NCBI GenBank assembly: GCA_022865845.1
Contig: JALHUC010000242.1
Location: 1-8,741, forward strand
Source of the DNA: a bacterium
GTDB taxonomy: Bacteria > BMS3Abin14
DNA: 8,741 bases
Direction of reading: 5' to 3'
Shown: piece after piece, positions 1 to 6,343 of the stretch
Position numbering within the stretch: position 1 is the first letter of the stretch
Layout of the letters: every line of letters begins with the position of its first letter
Notes under the pieces: generated by a model
The model's database searches: none
What the model was told of the DNA's origin: nothing
What the model saw: only the letters and a program-made list of their open reading frames with translations
Position numbers and translations under genes: made by a program

Positions 1-1138
1 GAAGCAGCCATTCGGCGACGAAGATGATGACGAACGGTACGATCATGATGCCGATGGCCGTCATGATCCCTTCCTTACCAAACAACTCCGGTTGATAGGC
101 CTCTCGCAGGCCGGCCAGCGACTTGGAGATCATCTGGCCGCCGATAACGACGTTCCAGCGCATGGCGAAGACCTGGATGAGAAGGAGGGTCGCCGCGGTA
201 AAGGACAGTGTGTTGGCCACCTTATCCCCCATGTTCTTTTTCATAAGGACGATGACCATGAGAAGGATAAAAGGTATGAGAACCCCGACGATCATCTGAA
301 TACCCAGGAAGGAGAAGGCCAGCGGTCCGAACAGGAGCTGACCGATGATCTCCCACTCTTCGGCCTTCTCGTAGGACAGGGTCACCAGTTCGAGAATCTC
401 GAGGGACGCTGTGATCATCAGGAACATCCACAGCCAGCCGCACATCGTATCGATGCAGGCCCTGTCGATGATAAGCCCCTTGAGCTTCATGGCCACCTGG
501 TACATGACGATGAGGGCTGCGATCCCGGACACGACCGCAGAGAAGATAAAGATGATGGGCATGAGCGGTGTTGACCACCACGGGTTTGATTTCAGAGCGC
601 CGAAAAGGAAGCCGACGTAACCGTGGAGGAGAAATGCCCCCGGGATACCGATGGCCGCGAGGAACTTGACCATCTTTCGGTCGATCGCCTGTGCTTTCTC
701 CGAGGTGTCGTAGACCCCCAGGGCAAGGAGCTTGTAGATGGTTTGTTTCAGCCCCCTCGACTGCCTGGCGTAGGAAATGATGTCCTTGCGGAAAACCAGC
801 CACACCTCAAAAAGGAGGATGATCATGTAGCCGCTGTAAAAATACCCGAACCCGGCCATGGCCGAGGTGGGGTTGGGGGTGATCATGACGTTTATGCCCC
901 GGAAAGGGTGCCCCAGGTGAAGCAGAAGGGGCCATGTCGCCACCAGAAGGAACGCCAGGGAGGCCATGAGAGCGAACCGTGCCACCGGTTTTAAGGCCTC
1001 AATATCGAAAACATGATAGAGGGAAGACACGACAAAGGCGCCTGCAACGAGCCCTGTAATATAGGGGTAAAGAACGATCATCAACGTCCAGTTAATGTGG
1101 AGGTCGTTGGGAAATACATAACCGATAGTCTCCAGCAT
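1..1138 (-). CDS. NrfD-family quinone-interacting membrane subunit of module 2, 3' end outside window
   Basis: Reading leftward from the ATG at 1138 there is one open frame of 379 codons that is still open at the window edge, so the C-terminus is missing. The protein begins MLETIGYVFPNDLHINWT and is strongly hydrophobic. I count about nine membrane segments, including one around the motif HLGHPFRG and another ending at the edge (VPFVIIFVAEWLL). This is the pattern of the NrfD/PsrC/DsrP family, the integral membrane subunit that exchanges electrons with the quinone pool and docks a periplasmic four-cluster ferredoxin subunit. That ferredoxin gene lies immediately upstream, and its TGA overlaps this ATG by one base (TGATG), which implies translational coupling. 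The substrate side (menaquinol oxidation or menaquinone reduction) cannot be read from sequence. Family assignment is firm; the subfamily is not. Confidence 0.9.
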   Translation of the reverse strand, partial: MLETIGYVFPNDLHINWTLMIVLYPYITGLVAGAFVVSSLYHVFDIEALKPVARFALMASLAFLLVATWPLLLHLGHPFRGINVMITPNPTSAMAGFGYFYSGYMIILLFEVWLVFRKDIISYARQSRGLKQTIYKLLALGVYDTSEKAQAIDRKMVKFLAAIGIPGAFLLHGYVGFLFGALKSNPWWSTPLMPIIFIFSAVVSGIAALIVMYQVAMKLKGLIIDRACIDTMCGWLWMFLMITASLEILELVTLSYEKAEEWEIIGQLLFGPLAFSFLGIQMIVGVLIPFILLMVIVLMKKNMGDKVANTLSFTAATLLLIQVFAMRWNVVIGGQMISKSLAGLREAYQPELFGKEGIMTAIGIMIVPFVIIFVAEWLL

Positions 1139-1929
1139 CACCTGATCTCCTTATCCAGTCCGATATAGTAACATTTGGGTTTGGTGAGCAGCTGTGGCTG
1201 GAGGACGCCGGTCCTCTCCTCCTCGATGAGGTGCCTGACAGGATCGTAGCGGTCTTTCATATCTCCGAACATCCTGGTCCCGGTGGGACAGGCTTGTACA
1301 CAGGCCGGTTTCAGACCCTTGGATGTCCTGTGGTAACACCAGGTGCACTTGTCGGCAGTATGCGTGAGGGGGTTGATAAACCTGCTCGCGTAGGGACAGG
1401 CCTGGACGCAGTAGCTGCATCCCATGCAGCGGTCCCCATCCACAAGGATAAGACCGTCCGGCGTTTTGTAGGAGGCACCGAAGGGACAGACCTGAACACA
1501 GGGCGTCTGCTCACAGTGGTTGCACATCTTGGGCACGAAATAGGCCTTGGACACACCCTCGACCCCCGCGGTGGTGGCGGGAAAACCGTAGAGGCCGCCT
1601 TCGGGAGAGTCTATCCTGGCGTGCTCCTCCTCGCCCTTCTGGTAACGCTCCACCCAGGTCCTGTAGAATCCGGTGGGAACATCATTTTCCATCTTGCACG
1701 CCCGCACGCAGGAACCGCAGCCGATACACTTGTGCAGGTTGATGATGTAGGAATAGTAATGTTCGTAGGGGTTGTAACCCGTCCGTACCGGTTCGGGCTG
1801 CAGCTTGGTCGACGCCAATGCCTGTTTGATCTTACCCGGCACGACCGCTGACAGAACAGACGACAGAACCCCCAGGATGGAAACTCCCATGGCAGCCCTG
1901 AGAAAACCCCTTCTGCTGATATCTTTCAT
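1138..1929 (-). CDS. Tat-exported four-[4Fe-4S] ferredoxin subunit of module 2 (DsrO/HybA/NrfC-like)
   Basis: From the ATG at 1929 the protein is 263 residues. It opens MKDISRRGFLRAAMG, a twin-arginine signal followed by a hydrophobic stretch, so it should be exported folded to the periplasm. Four cysteine sets follow: 68/71/74/78, 136/139/144/148, 168/171/174/178 and 195/198/210/214, the usual four [4Fe-4S] sites of DmsB/NrfC/HybA/DsrO proteins. It would pass electrons between the NrfD subunit encoded next and the tetrahaem cytochrome encoded just before. The start is uncertain. An in-frame ATG at 1977 lies two bases after the cytochrome stop, has CTCC (GGAG on the coding strand) at 1986-1989, and would add 16 residues. 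The ATG at 1929 has GAGGAG (1935-1940) five bases upstream and gives a more typical short Tat n-region, so I prefer it. Either start may be used. Confidence 0.93.
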   Translation of the reverse strand: MKDISRRGFLRAAMGVSILGVLSSVLSAVVPGKIKQALASTKLQPEPVRTGYNPYEHYYSYIINLHKCIGCGSCVRACKMENDVPTGFYRTWVERYQKGEEEHARIDSPEGGLYGFPATTAGVEGVSKAYFVPKMCNHCEQTPCVQVCPFGASYKTPDGLILVDGDRCMGCSYCVQACPYASRFINPLTHTADKCTWCYHRTSKGLKPACVQACPTGTRMFGDMKDRYDPVRHLIEEERTGVLQPQLLTKPKCYYIGLDKEIR

Positions 1930-1934
1930 ACCCG

Positions 1935-1940
1935 CTCCTC
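1935..1940 (-). promoter_or_regulatory. Internal ribosome binding site supporting the ferredoxin start at 1929
   Basis: GAGGAG on the coding strand sits five bases before the ATG at 1929. It lies inside the longer reading that starts at 1977, which has its own GGAG at 1986-1989. The purine-rich codons between the two starts look more like a leader than protein, but this is a judgement, not proof. Confidence 0.45.
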
Positions 1941-1979
1941 TATCTGGGATCACTATTTTCTCCTTGATCGGCTCCATCG

Positions 1980-2492
1980 CTACATCTCCGGATCGTGGGG
2001 ATCGTGGCATTCGAGGCATACGTCAGGACCCAGCTCCATGTCCCGCTCCTCAAGGTGCTCGACCACTACGATCGTGGTGTAATCATCCGGTTTGGCCAGC
2101 TGGTAATCGTGGCACTTGATACACAGCTCCTGGGCCGAATGGATCTCCATCTCCGCTGTCTTGTCATAGCTGCCGGGATCCTCGAGGAACTTCTCGATAC
2201 TGTCGAACTCCACGTGGGACCTCAGCGCTGCGTGGCACGTCTCGCAGTTGATCACCCTGTGAGGCGTCTCAAGGATGGTCTCTACCTTTTCCTCGTGACA
2301 GAAACCACACGATTCGTAACCGTTACCATGCCTTGGGACGCGTATATTCATCTGCTCCTGGAGATTGTCACCCCGATAGTGCCCGTACTTCCCAAAACTG
2401 TCGGGCACGAGGAAACCCCTCCCAAGCAGGTATCCCACGGCAACAATGACCAAGATGAGAATGGCGCGCCACAGATGTTTGGTGTGCTCCAT
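1980..2492 (-). CDS. Membrane-anchored tetrahaem c-type cytochrome of module 2
   Basis: The 170-residue protein begins MEHTKHLWRA, followed by one hydrophobic helix (about residues 9-28) with no obvious cleavage site, so it is probably anchored in the membrane with its body in the periplasm. Four CxxCH haem sites lie at residues 62-66, 83-87, 124-128 and 159-163, with further histidines available as distal ligands (for example H78, H93, H118, H146). A GGAAGGTG ribosome site precedes the ATG. The gene follows the repeat-protein gene by 46 bases and runs into the ferredoxin gene, so it is the cytochrome arm of module 2. DsrJ, the cytochrome in the comparable DsrMKJOP complex, has three haems, so this is not a simple DsrJ. 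It most resembles cytochromes that accompany NrfD/ferredoxin pairs. Its redox partner is unknown. Confidence 0.92.
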   Translation of the reverse strand: MEHTKHLWRAILILVIVAVGYLLGRGFLVPDSFGKYGHYRGDNLQEQMNIRVPRHGNGYESCGFCHEEKVETILETPHRVINCETCHAALRSHVEFDSIEKFLEDPGSYDKTAEMEIHSAQELCIKCHDYQLAKPDDYTTIVVVEHLEERDMELGPDVCLECHDPHDPEM

Positions 2493-2538
2493 CTTTTCAC
2501 CTTCCGTTCGGGTTCAAAGGTTAAGGTTCAAACTTGTT

Positions 2539-3120
2539 TCAATTATCGTGCTCAACTTTATCTTCCCCACTATCTTCAAACGATGGCTGATCGTCCAGTC
2601 TGTCAGGCGCGAAAAGCCAATTGATAAAATTTTTGTCACCGAATCGCCCTGCGCCCTGTTCCGGGGTAGGCTCTCCATGGAGATTTTCCCCTGAGAACAA
2701 CCATCCGAGGAACCCGCTTTCGCCAAATCTTCCTTTGTCCTTTGATACTTCAGGTTCCATCTCGAACCTCTCGCCGGATATGAGCCACCCGGTAAACCCT
2801 GACTTTCCGAAACGGGATTCATTTTCCGGGACCTGATCACCCTCTTCGAGGGTTTCCGTCGACAAAAGCCACCCCAGGAAACCTCCCTCACCGAACCTGC
2901 CCACCCTGGAATCCGCGGCAGGTTCCTCGATAAGCTGCTCCGATGAAAATATCCAGGAGAGAAAAGTCCTGTCACCAGTACGGGAACGTCTGTCGACGGG
3001 GGATTCTTCCCTCTCGATTTTTTCAGGGGTAACAATCCACTTCACAAGCTTAAGTATGTTGGCGGGGTTAAATCGGCTCAAAAATTCAGTTCTCCCATCT
3101 ACATATTTAAGGCAGTGCAA
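2539..3120 (-). CDS. Novel-looking protein of six 28-residue tryptophan repeats; unknown function
   Basis: I do not recognise this family. In the longest reading (TTG at 3120, 193 residues) six repeats run head to tail, with tryptophans at residues 28, 56, 84, 112, 140 and 168, exactly 28 apart. The consensus is RFGxxGFLGWLFSxExL, then an acidic, proline-containing linker. An acidic residue sits five positions after every W, and L, I or F sits seven after. The first copy (NILKLVKWIVTPEKIE) is the most divergent, and the last ends in an acidic tail. There is no signal peptide, no CxxCH and no long membrane helix, so it is probably cytoplasmic. The short hydrophobic cores could form amphipathic helices that bind a membrane or a partner. 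No in-frame ATG exists before the repeats. A TTG at 3081 with GGGAG at 3092-3096 is an alternative start that keeps all six tryptophans. It leads the module 2 operon, 46 bases before the cytochrome. Confidence 0.85.
   Translation of the reverse strand: MHCLKYVDGRTEFLSRFNPANILKLVKWIVTPEKIEREESPVDRRSRTGDRTFLSWIFSSEQLIEEPAADSRVGRFGEGGFLGWLLSTETLEEGDQVPENESRFGKSGFTGWLISGERFEMEPEVSKDKGRFGESGFLGWLFSGENLHGEPTPEQGAGRFGDKNFINWLFAPDRLDDQPSFEDSGEDKVEHDN
2569..3072 (-). repeat. Six tandem 84-base protein-coding repeats
   Basis: The tryptophan codons (CCA on the plus strand) lie at 2617, 2701, 2785, 2869, 2953 and 3037, an unbroken 84-base period. Identity is at the protein level; the DNA copies differ at most synonymous positions. 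The outer limits of the array are approximate. Confidence 0.85.
3092..3096 (-). promoter_or_regulatory. Candidate ribosome binding site for an alternative TTG start of the repeat protein
   Basis: GGGAG on the coding strand ends ten bases before a TTG at 3081, in frame with the repeats. The first TTG (3120) has only a weaker, more distant AGAGG. If the promoter at 3135-3162 is used, the leader to 3120 would be under ten bases, which favours 3081. Confidence 0.4.
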
Positions 3121-3134
3121 GTCAGCGATAAACC

Positions 3135-3162
3135 TCTATACCACTTTCATCACTGAGGTCAA
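3135..3162 (-). promoter_or_regulatory. Candidate sigma70-like promoter proximal to the repeat-protein gene
   Basis: On the minus strand TTGACC (3162-3157) and TATAGA (3140-3135) are separated by 16 bases. The predicted transcript would start near 3128. The match is moderate, and the -10 box deviates at two positions. Confidence 0.35.
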
Positions 3163-3202
3163 GAGACTTTTCCCAAGTGTACTCTCATGCTAGTTTTCAC
3201 AA

Positions 3203-3268
3203 GCACAATGTGCACTAAAAACCTTATATTACAGAGAGTTGTACACATATTTCAATTTCACATTGTGA
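3203..3268. promoter_or_regulatory. Pair of CACAATGTG inverted repeats upstream of module 2
   Basis: GCACAATGTGC lies at 3203-3213 and TCACATTGTGA at 3258-3268. Both share the nine-base core CACAATGTG (the second on the opposite strand), each is an inverted repeat about one central base, and their centres are 55 bases apart. They flank the candidate promoter at 3226-3255. I cannot name a regulator; the spacing of the half-sites is not that of CRP or FNR. Confidence 0.35.
3226..3255 (-). promoter_or_regulatory. Candidate distal promoter of the module 2 operon
   Basis: On the minus strand TTGAAA (3255-3250) and TAATAT (3231-3226) are 18 bases apart in an AT-rich stretch, giving a start near 3219. 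An inverted repeat centred at 3263 would lie near -44 and a second one centred at 3208 near +11, the layout expected for regulator sites. This is only pattern matching. Confidence 0.4.
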
Positions 3269-3374
3269 TGTTAATAACAAGCCGGGAGTTATCTGATACT
3301 CTCTGCCATCGGGCGCGGCTCCCCATACGAAACATCGTCTAACCGTTGTTAATTATGGTCTACCCGGCACCCTC

Positions 3375-3399
3375 CCCGGATCAGCTGCCCTGATCCGGG
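3375..3399 (-). terminator. Stem-loop spanning the stop codon of the module 1 NrfD gene
   Basis: CCCGGATCA (3375-3383) pairs perfectly with TGATCCGGG (3391-3399) around a seven-base loop, and the stop codon 3381-3383 lies within the stem. No T-tract follows on the minus strand, so it is not a standard intrinsic terminator. It could instead protect the 3' end of the module 1 transcript or attenuate read-through. Confidence 0.4.
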
Positions 3400-4682
3400 A
3401 CCATGCCTCCAGCGCCCTGCTCCGGTAAGGCAGGTTCCTCCTGACCGGACACTACCTTCGCCGAGACCCTCATGCCATCCGAGAACCTCAGTTCCCCTGT
3501 GTAAACGGGTATGACAAACTTCAGCATCAGGGTGTATAGGAGAGCGCCAAGCGCCCAGATACCGATCGCTATCAGGAGTTCATGGTTGGTCGGTGAATAT
3601 TCGTATATCTCACCAAGGGCCCCCGGGATGAACCCCGGGATCACAAGTCCCATGCCCTTCTCGACATAGACGCCCACTATCACCAGGCTACAGGCCAGAT
3701 TAAGGGTAACAGGGTTCTCCCTGGCACGGGTCGAAAGGAAGAGGGCGAAGGCTATGAGGTTGAAAATGAAAGCCATCCACATCCATGGGACGAGGCGGTT
3801 GTGGCCGTGAAGACCGAAGTACATATATTGGAGCGGCGCCATATGCACCGTTCCGGAATAGAACTCCTTGAACATTTCCGCTCCAAAGAGGAACAGGTTG
3901 AAACCCAAGGCGTAAGCGATGAGTTCCGCGATCTTGTTGATAGCTTTGTTGTCTATCTCAAGTGGCGATATCTTCCTGATGATCTGGAAAAGGAGGATCA
4001 TTATGGCAGGACCGGCTGCAAAGGCCGAGGCGAGGAACCGCGGCGCAAGGATGGAGGCGTTCCAGAAGGGCCTCGCGGGTAGACCATTGTACAAAAAGGC
4101 TGTCACGGTGTGGATGCTAATTGCCCACGGTATGGACATGATCACGAGGGGTCTGACCACGGCCATGCTGTAATCTTTATTGTGAGCGATCCTGTACAAG
4201 ACGTAAAGCACGACGGCGAGGTTAAGGAACAGATAACCGTTCAGAACCAGGACATCCCAGGCGAGAAGGGAGGCGGGGAAGTTCATGGTCCCTATAAAGG
4301 GTATGAGGTGCCACACCCTGTCCGGTCTACCTATATCCGCCATGATGAACATGATGCACATAGAGATCGCAGTGATGGCGAGCATTTCGCCGAAAAGAAC
4401 GATCTCCTTGATCGGCTTGAAATTGTATATATAGGCCGGGATGACCAGGAGGACGCCTGCTGCGGCCACTCCAACGAGGAAAGTAAAATTTGAGAGGTAA
4501 AAACCCCAGGATACCTGGTCCCGCATAGCCGTGACTATGAGACCCTCCTTGAGCTGGATCATATAGGTCCCAAGACCAAGGAGGATCCAGAACCCGAGAA
4601 AAGCGATCCAGATATAGTAGTTCCTGGAACCGGTGAAGACCTGCTTCAACGCGATAAAAAAGTGCTTGATAAGATCCAGCAT
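3381..4682 (-). CDS. NrfD/DsrP/HybB-type ten-helix membrane subunit of module 1
   Basis: From the ATG at 4682 the protein is 433 residues with about ten membrane helices. Motif regions include MADIGRPDRVWHL, SLLAWDVLVLNGYL, GLHGHNRLVPWMWM and EKGMGLVIPGFIPG, which match the long branch of the NrfD superfamily (HybB, DsrP, ActC). These proteins bind quinone at the periplasmic side and contact a four-cluster ferredoxin protein. The C-terminal 30 residues are polar, rich in proline and glutamate. The start follows the ferredoxin stop by 14 bases and has GAGGGG upstream. A longer reading from 4901 would overlap the ferredoxin gene by about 200 bases and is not credible. It presumably passes electrons between menaquinone and the module 1 ferredoxin. 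The direction of flow and the final partner are not visible. The assignment to DsrP rather than HybB is uncertain. Confidence 0.93.
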   Translation of the reverse strand: MLDLIKHFFIALKQVFTGSRNYYIWIAFLGFWILLGLGTYMIQLKEGLIVTAMRDQVSWGFYLSNFTFLVGVAAAGVLLVIPAYIYNFKPIKEIVLFGEMLAITAISMCIMFIMADIGRPDRVWHLIPFIGTMNFPASLLAWDVLVLNGYLFLNLAVVLYVLYRIAHNKDYSMAVVRPLVIMSIPWAISIHTVTAFLYNGLPARPFWNASILAPRFLASAFAAGPAIMILLFQIIRKISPLEIDNKAINKIAELIAYALGFNLFLFGAEMFKEFYSGTVHMAPLQYMYFGLHGHNRLVPWMWMAFIFNLIAFALFLSTRARENPVTLNLACSLVIVGVYVEKGMGLVIPGFIPGALGEIYEYSPTNHELLIAIGIWALGALLYTLMLKFVIPVYTGELRFSDGMRVSAKVVSGQEEPALPEQGAGGMVPDQGS

Positions 4683-4696
4683 GGCAATCCCCTCTT

Positions 4697-5629
4697 CTAC
4701 GTTGCGAAAAAGTAGAAGAACTTCGGATGGGTGTTTAGATCCTCCTTCAACCTGAAGATCCGTTTGTTCTCGATGCAATATCGTATTTCGCTTTTCGGGT
4801 CGAGGAGGTTCCCGAACTTTCTCGCTCCCACGGGACAGATCTCCACACACGCCGGGTACGGTCCCTTTTCGTTTCTCGTCCTCTGAATACAGAAGGTGCA
4901 TTTTTCAACCACGCCTGAGTACCGAGGTCTGTTCCCCAGGTAGTGGGTTTTGGTGTTTATCTCCTCAGCAGGGAGACCCGGCTTCATCCAGTTGAAATGC
5001 CGTGCGCCGTAAGGACAGGCGGCCATGCAGTAACGGCAGCCAATACACCAGTTGTAGTCAACAACTACGATACCATCATCCTCGGACCACGTTGCCTGGG
5101 TGGGGCAGACCTTGACACAAGGAGGGTTCTCGCACTGCTGACACTGCGTCGGCATATAAAAGTATCCTGGTTCCGGTACTTTGTCCGGGTTGTAATATTT
5201 ATCGGCGCTCTCCATATCGCTGACCCACTTGTCGCCTTTCTTGAACCTCAGCACCGTGATCCAGTGGATCTGGGGATCTCTGGATTGGTTGTTCTCCTCA
5301 ACGCAGGCGTACACGCAGCGGCGGCAACCGATACATCGCGAGATATCGAGACCGTACCCGAACAGAACCCCGGGAAGTGGTTTGGTAGTCGAGATTTTGA
5401 TCTCTTTGCCGTATTTTTCGGCATACTCCATTTCCAGACGGGAGATAACCTTTTCCATTTCCCGGGCATTGAGCTCCTGGAAATGTCTCTGAAAAAAGGC
5501 CTCCCATACAGAAGCTTTGGCGTCCGCAGCCGGAAGCGCGGCGGCAGCGGCAGACAGCGCCGCTCCCTTCAGGAGGTCGCGTCTGGAAACTTTTGTCTCG
5601 CGAACAGTATTTTTTCCGTATTTTGTCAT
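4697..5629 (-). CDS. Tat-exported four-[4Fe-4S] ferredoxin subunit of module 1 (DsrO/HybA-like)
   Basis: A 310-residue protein with a twin-arginine signal at residues 15-22 (SRRDLLKG), followed by an alanine-rich hydrophobic segment and a likely cleavage around ADAKAS. Four cysteine sets follow at 99/102/105/109, 163/166/171/175, 195/198/201/205 and 244/247/261/265, each expected to hold a [4Fe-4S] cluster. This is the electron wire between a quinone-reactive NrfD protein (next gene, 14 bases away) and a periplasmic cytochrome (previous gene, 12 bases away). It is about 47 residues longer than its module 2 counterpart. Much of the excess lies between the Tat signal and the first cluster (residues 40-95, charged and probably helical), so the two are not recent duplicates. 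The ribosome site TAGAGGCGG overlaps the stop codon of the cytochrome gene, suggesting coupled translation. Confidence 0.95.
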   Translation of the reverse strand: MTKYGKNTVRETKVSRRDLLKGAALSAAAAALPAADAKASVWEAFFQRHFQELNAREMEKVISRLEMEYAEKYGKEIKISTTKPLPGVLFGYGLDISRCIGCRRCVYACVEENNQSRDPQIHWITVLRFKKGDKWVSDMESADKYYNPDKVPEPGYFYMPTQCQQCENPPCVKVCPTQATWSEDDGIVVVDYNWCIGCRYCMAACPYGARHFNWMKPGLPAEEINTKTHYLGNRPRYSGVVEKCTFCIQRTRNEKGPYPACVEICPVGARKFGNLLDPKSEIRYCIENKRIFRLKEDLNTHPKFFYFFAT

Positions 5630-5641
5630 GAAGATCCGCCT

Positions 5642-6208
5642 CTATTTAATATTCTTGGGCTTTACAGGTGGTGGTTGGGGAGCGAGCGGCTTAAAGCGAG
5701 GCTGGTGCGGATTGTGGCAGTGGACACACAATCTGTATGTTTTCTTCCCGTTCCACTCACCTGTGCGGCGGCCGTGGATCCCGGCTTTCCAGTCCCGGAA
5801 AATAGTGCCGTGGCACTGGCCGCAGAGGTAGTAGGATTCTTCGAAACTCACCAGCCTGCCGCTTGCCAACCTCAGGACATCCCGGTTATCAGGGTTATGA
5901 CAATCCAGGCACCATCGTTCTTTCTCGTTGTGGTTGATGATCTGGATATCTTCGTGCATATCCTCCAAAACCCGCCGCTCGGGATTGACTTCCTGGTCTT
6001 CATGGCAGTCTGAACAAGGGAAAATACCGTCCGAGAAGGGTGGTGGCGGTACAAAGAACTCAGGTATACCTGACTCTTTCGCACCAGCGTCCGTAGCCTC
6101 GGTCCTCCAGATAGCCTCACCAGCCGAGGATGACTCCCCCGGTGCCATAGCCGGTGTCAAGGCTATAACCAGGCAGATAGCAAAAGCGGATGAGAGAAAT
6201 TTTCTCAT
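5642..6208 (-). CDS. Secreted tetrahaem c-type cytochrome of module 1
   Basis: From the ATG at 6208 the protein is 188 residues. It begins with a Sec-type signal peptide (MRKFLSSAFAICLVIALTPAMA), with cleavage likely after AMA, and has no later membrane helix, so it is a soluble periplasmic protein. CxxCH haem sites lie at residues 65-69, 100-104, 129-133 and 161-165, with additional histidines (H85, H93, H145, H168) as candidate distal ligands. The C-terminus is proline-rich. The start is chosen because GGAGGT lies seven bases before it and the signal peptide begins there; a longer frame back to 6304 has no such support. It is the first gene of module 1 and should exchange electrons with the ferredoxin encoded next. 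The four haems and gene order recall NrfBCD without NrfA, though NrfB has five haems. Confidence 0.93.
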   Translation of the reverse strand: MRKFLSSAFAICLVIALTPAMAPGESSSAGEAIWRTEATDAGAKESGIPEFFVPPPPFSDGIFPCSDCHEDQEVNPERRVLEDMHEDIQIINHNEKERWCLDCHNPDNRDVLRLASGRLVSFEESYYLCGQCHGTIFRDWKAGIHGRRTGEWNGKKTYRLCVHCHNPHQPRFKPLAPQPPPVKPKNIK

Positions 6209-6217
6209 GTTTATTAC

Positions 6218-6241
6218 CTCCACCGGGATCTCCACCGGGAT
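6218..6241 (-). repeat. Perfect 12-base tandem duplication covering the ribosome binding site of the tetrahaem cytochrome gene
   Basis: CTCCACCGGGAT occurs twice in direct succession (6218-6229 and 6230-6241). On the coding strand this gives two GGTGGAG blocks, the nearer one continuing into the GGAGGT that serves the ATG at 6208. Confidence 0.7.
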
Positions 6242-6304
6242 ATGTTCTACTCGAATTACAGACGGTCGGTCTACATGGCGGGAAGCGCACAGGATGCTCT
6301 CCAA

Positions 6305-6333
6305 AGTCTAACCAAAACCCGCATCAAAGTAAA
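6305..6333 (-). promoter_or_regulatory. Candidate promoter of the module 1 operon
   Basis: On the minus strand TTTACT (6333-6328) and TAGACT (6310-6305) are 17 bases apart, each matching four of six consensus positions, with a predicted start near 6298 and a leader of about 90 bases. An 11-base direct repeat lies just upstream at 6344-6365. This is weak evidence on its own. Confidence 0.3.
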
Positions 6334-6343
6334 GAATCGTTAA

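Larger units (their letters stand above)
3121..3380. other. Intergenic control region between module 1 and module 2
   Basis: About 260 bases separate the module 1 NrfD gene from the repeat-protein gene. The part from 3121 to 3300 is markedly more AT-rich than the genes and holds the two candidate promoters and the paired inverted repeats. I see no supportable gene. A 25-codon minus-strand reading near 3330-3255 lacks a ribosome site. Confidence 0.6.

Noticed and set aside
1231..1851. A 206-codon plus-strand open frame
   Set aside because: It is antisense to the module 2 ferredoxin gene, whose 16 cluster cysteines are all in place; the translation has no family features.
1995..2624. A 209-codon plus-strand open frame
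   Set aside because: It is antisense to the tetrahaem cytochrome and the end of the repeat gene, and has no motif.
2514..3035. An alternative minus-strand frame over the repeat gene
   Set aside because: It overlaps the repeat protein in another frame, starts from TTG, and shows no clean protein periodicity. The 28-residue register and the synonymous codon changes belong to the other frame.
2569..3072. The 84-base periodicity as a CRISPR array or DNA satellite
   Set aside because: Units are not identical DNA and have no repeat/spacer alternation; the conservation is in encoded residues.
3203..3268. A CRP or FNR site
   Set aside because: CRP sites are TGTGA-N6-TCACA and FNR sites TTGAT-N4-ATCAA; these repeats have one central base and the opposite half-site order.
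4943..6013. A 356-codon plus-strand open frame
   Set aside because: It lies entirely antisense to the module 1 ferredoxin and cytochrome genes, which have complete Tat, cysteine and haem motifs. The plus-strand translation shows no recognisable domain.
1..6208. Naming the genes dsrJOP or nrfBCD
   Set aside because: Both cytochromes have four haems (DsrJ three, NrfB five), and dsrMK and nrfA are absent, so the symbols would overstate the case.
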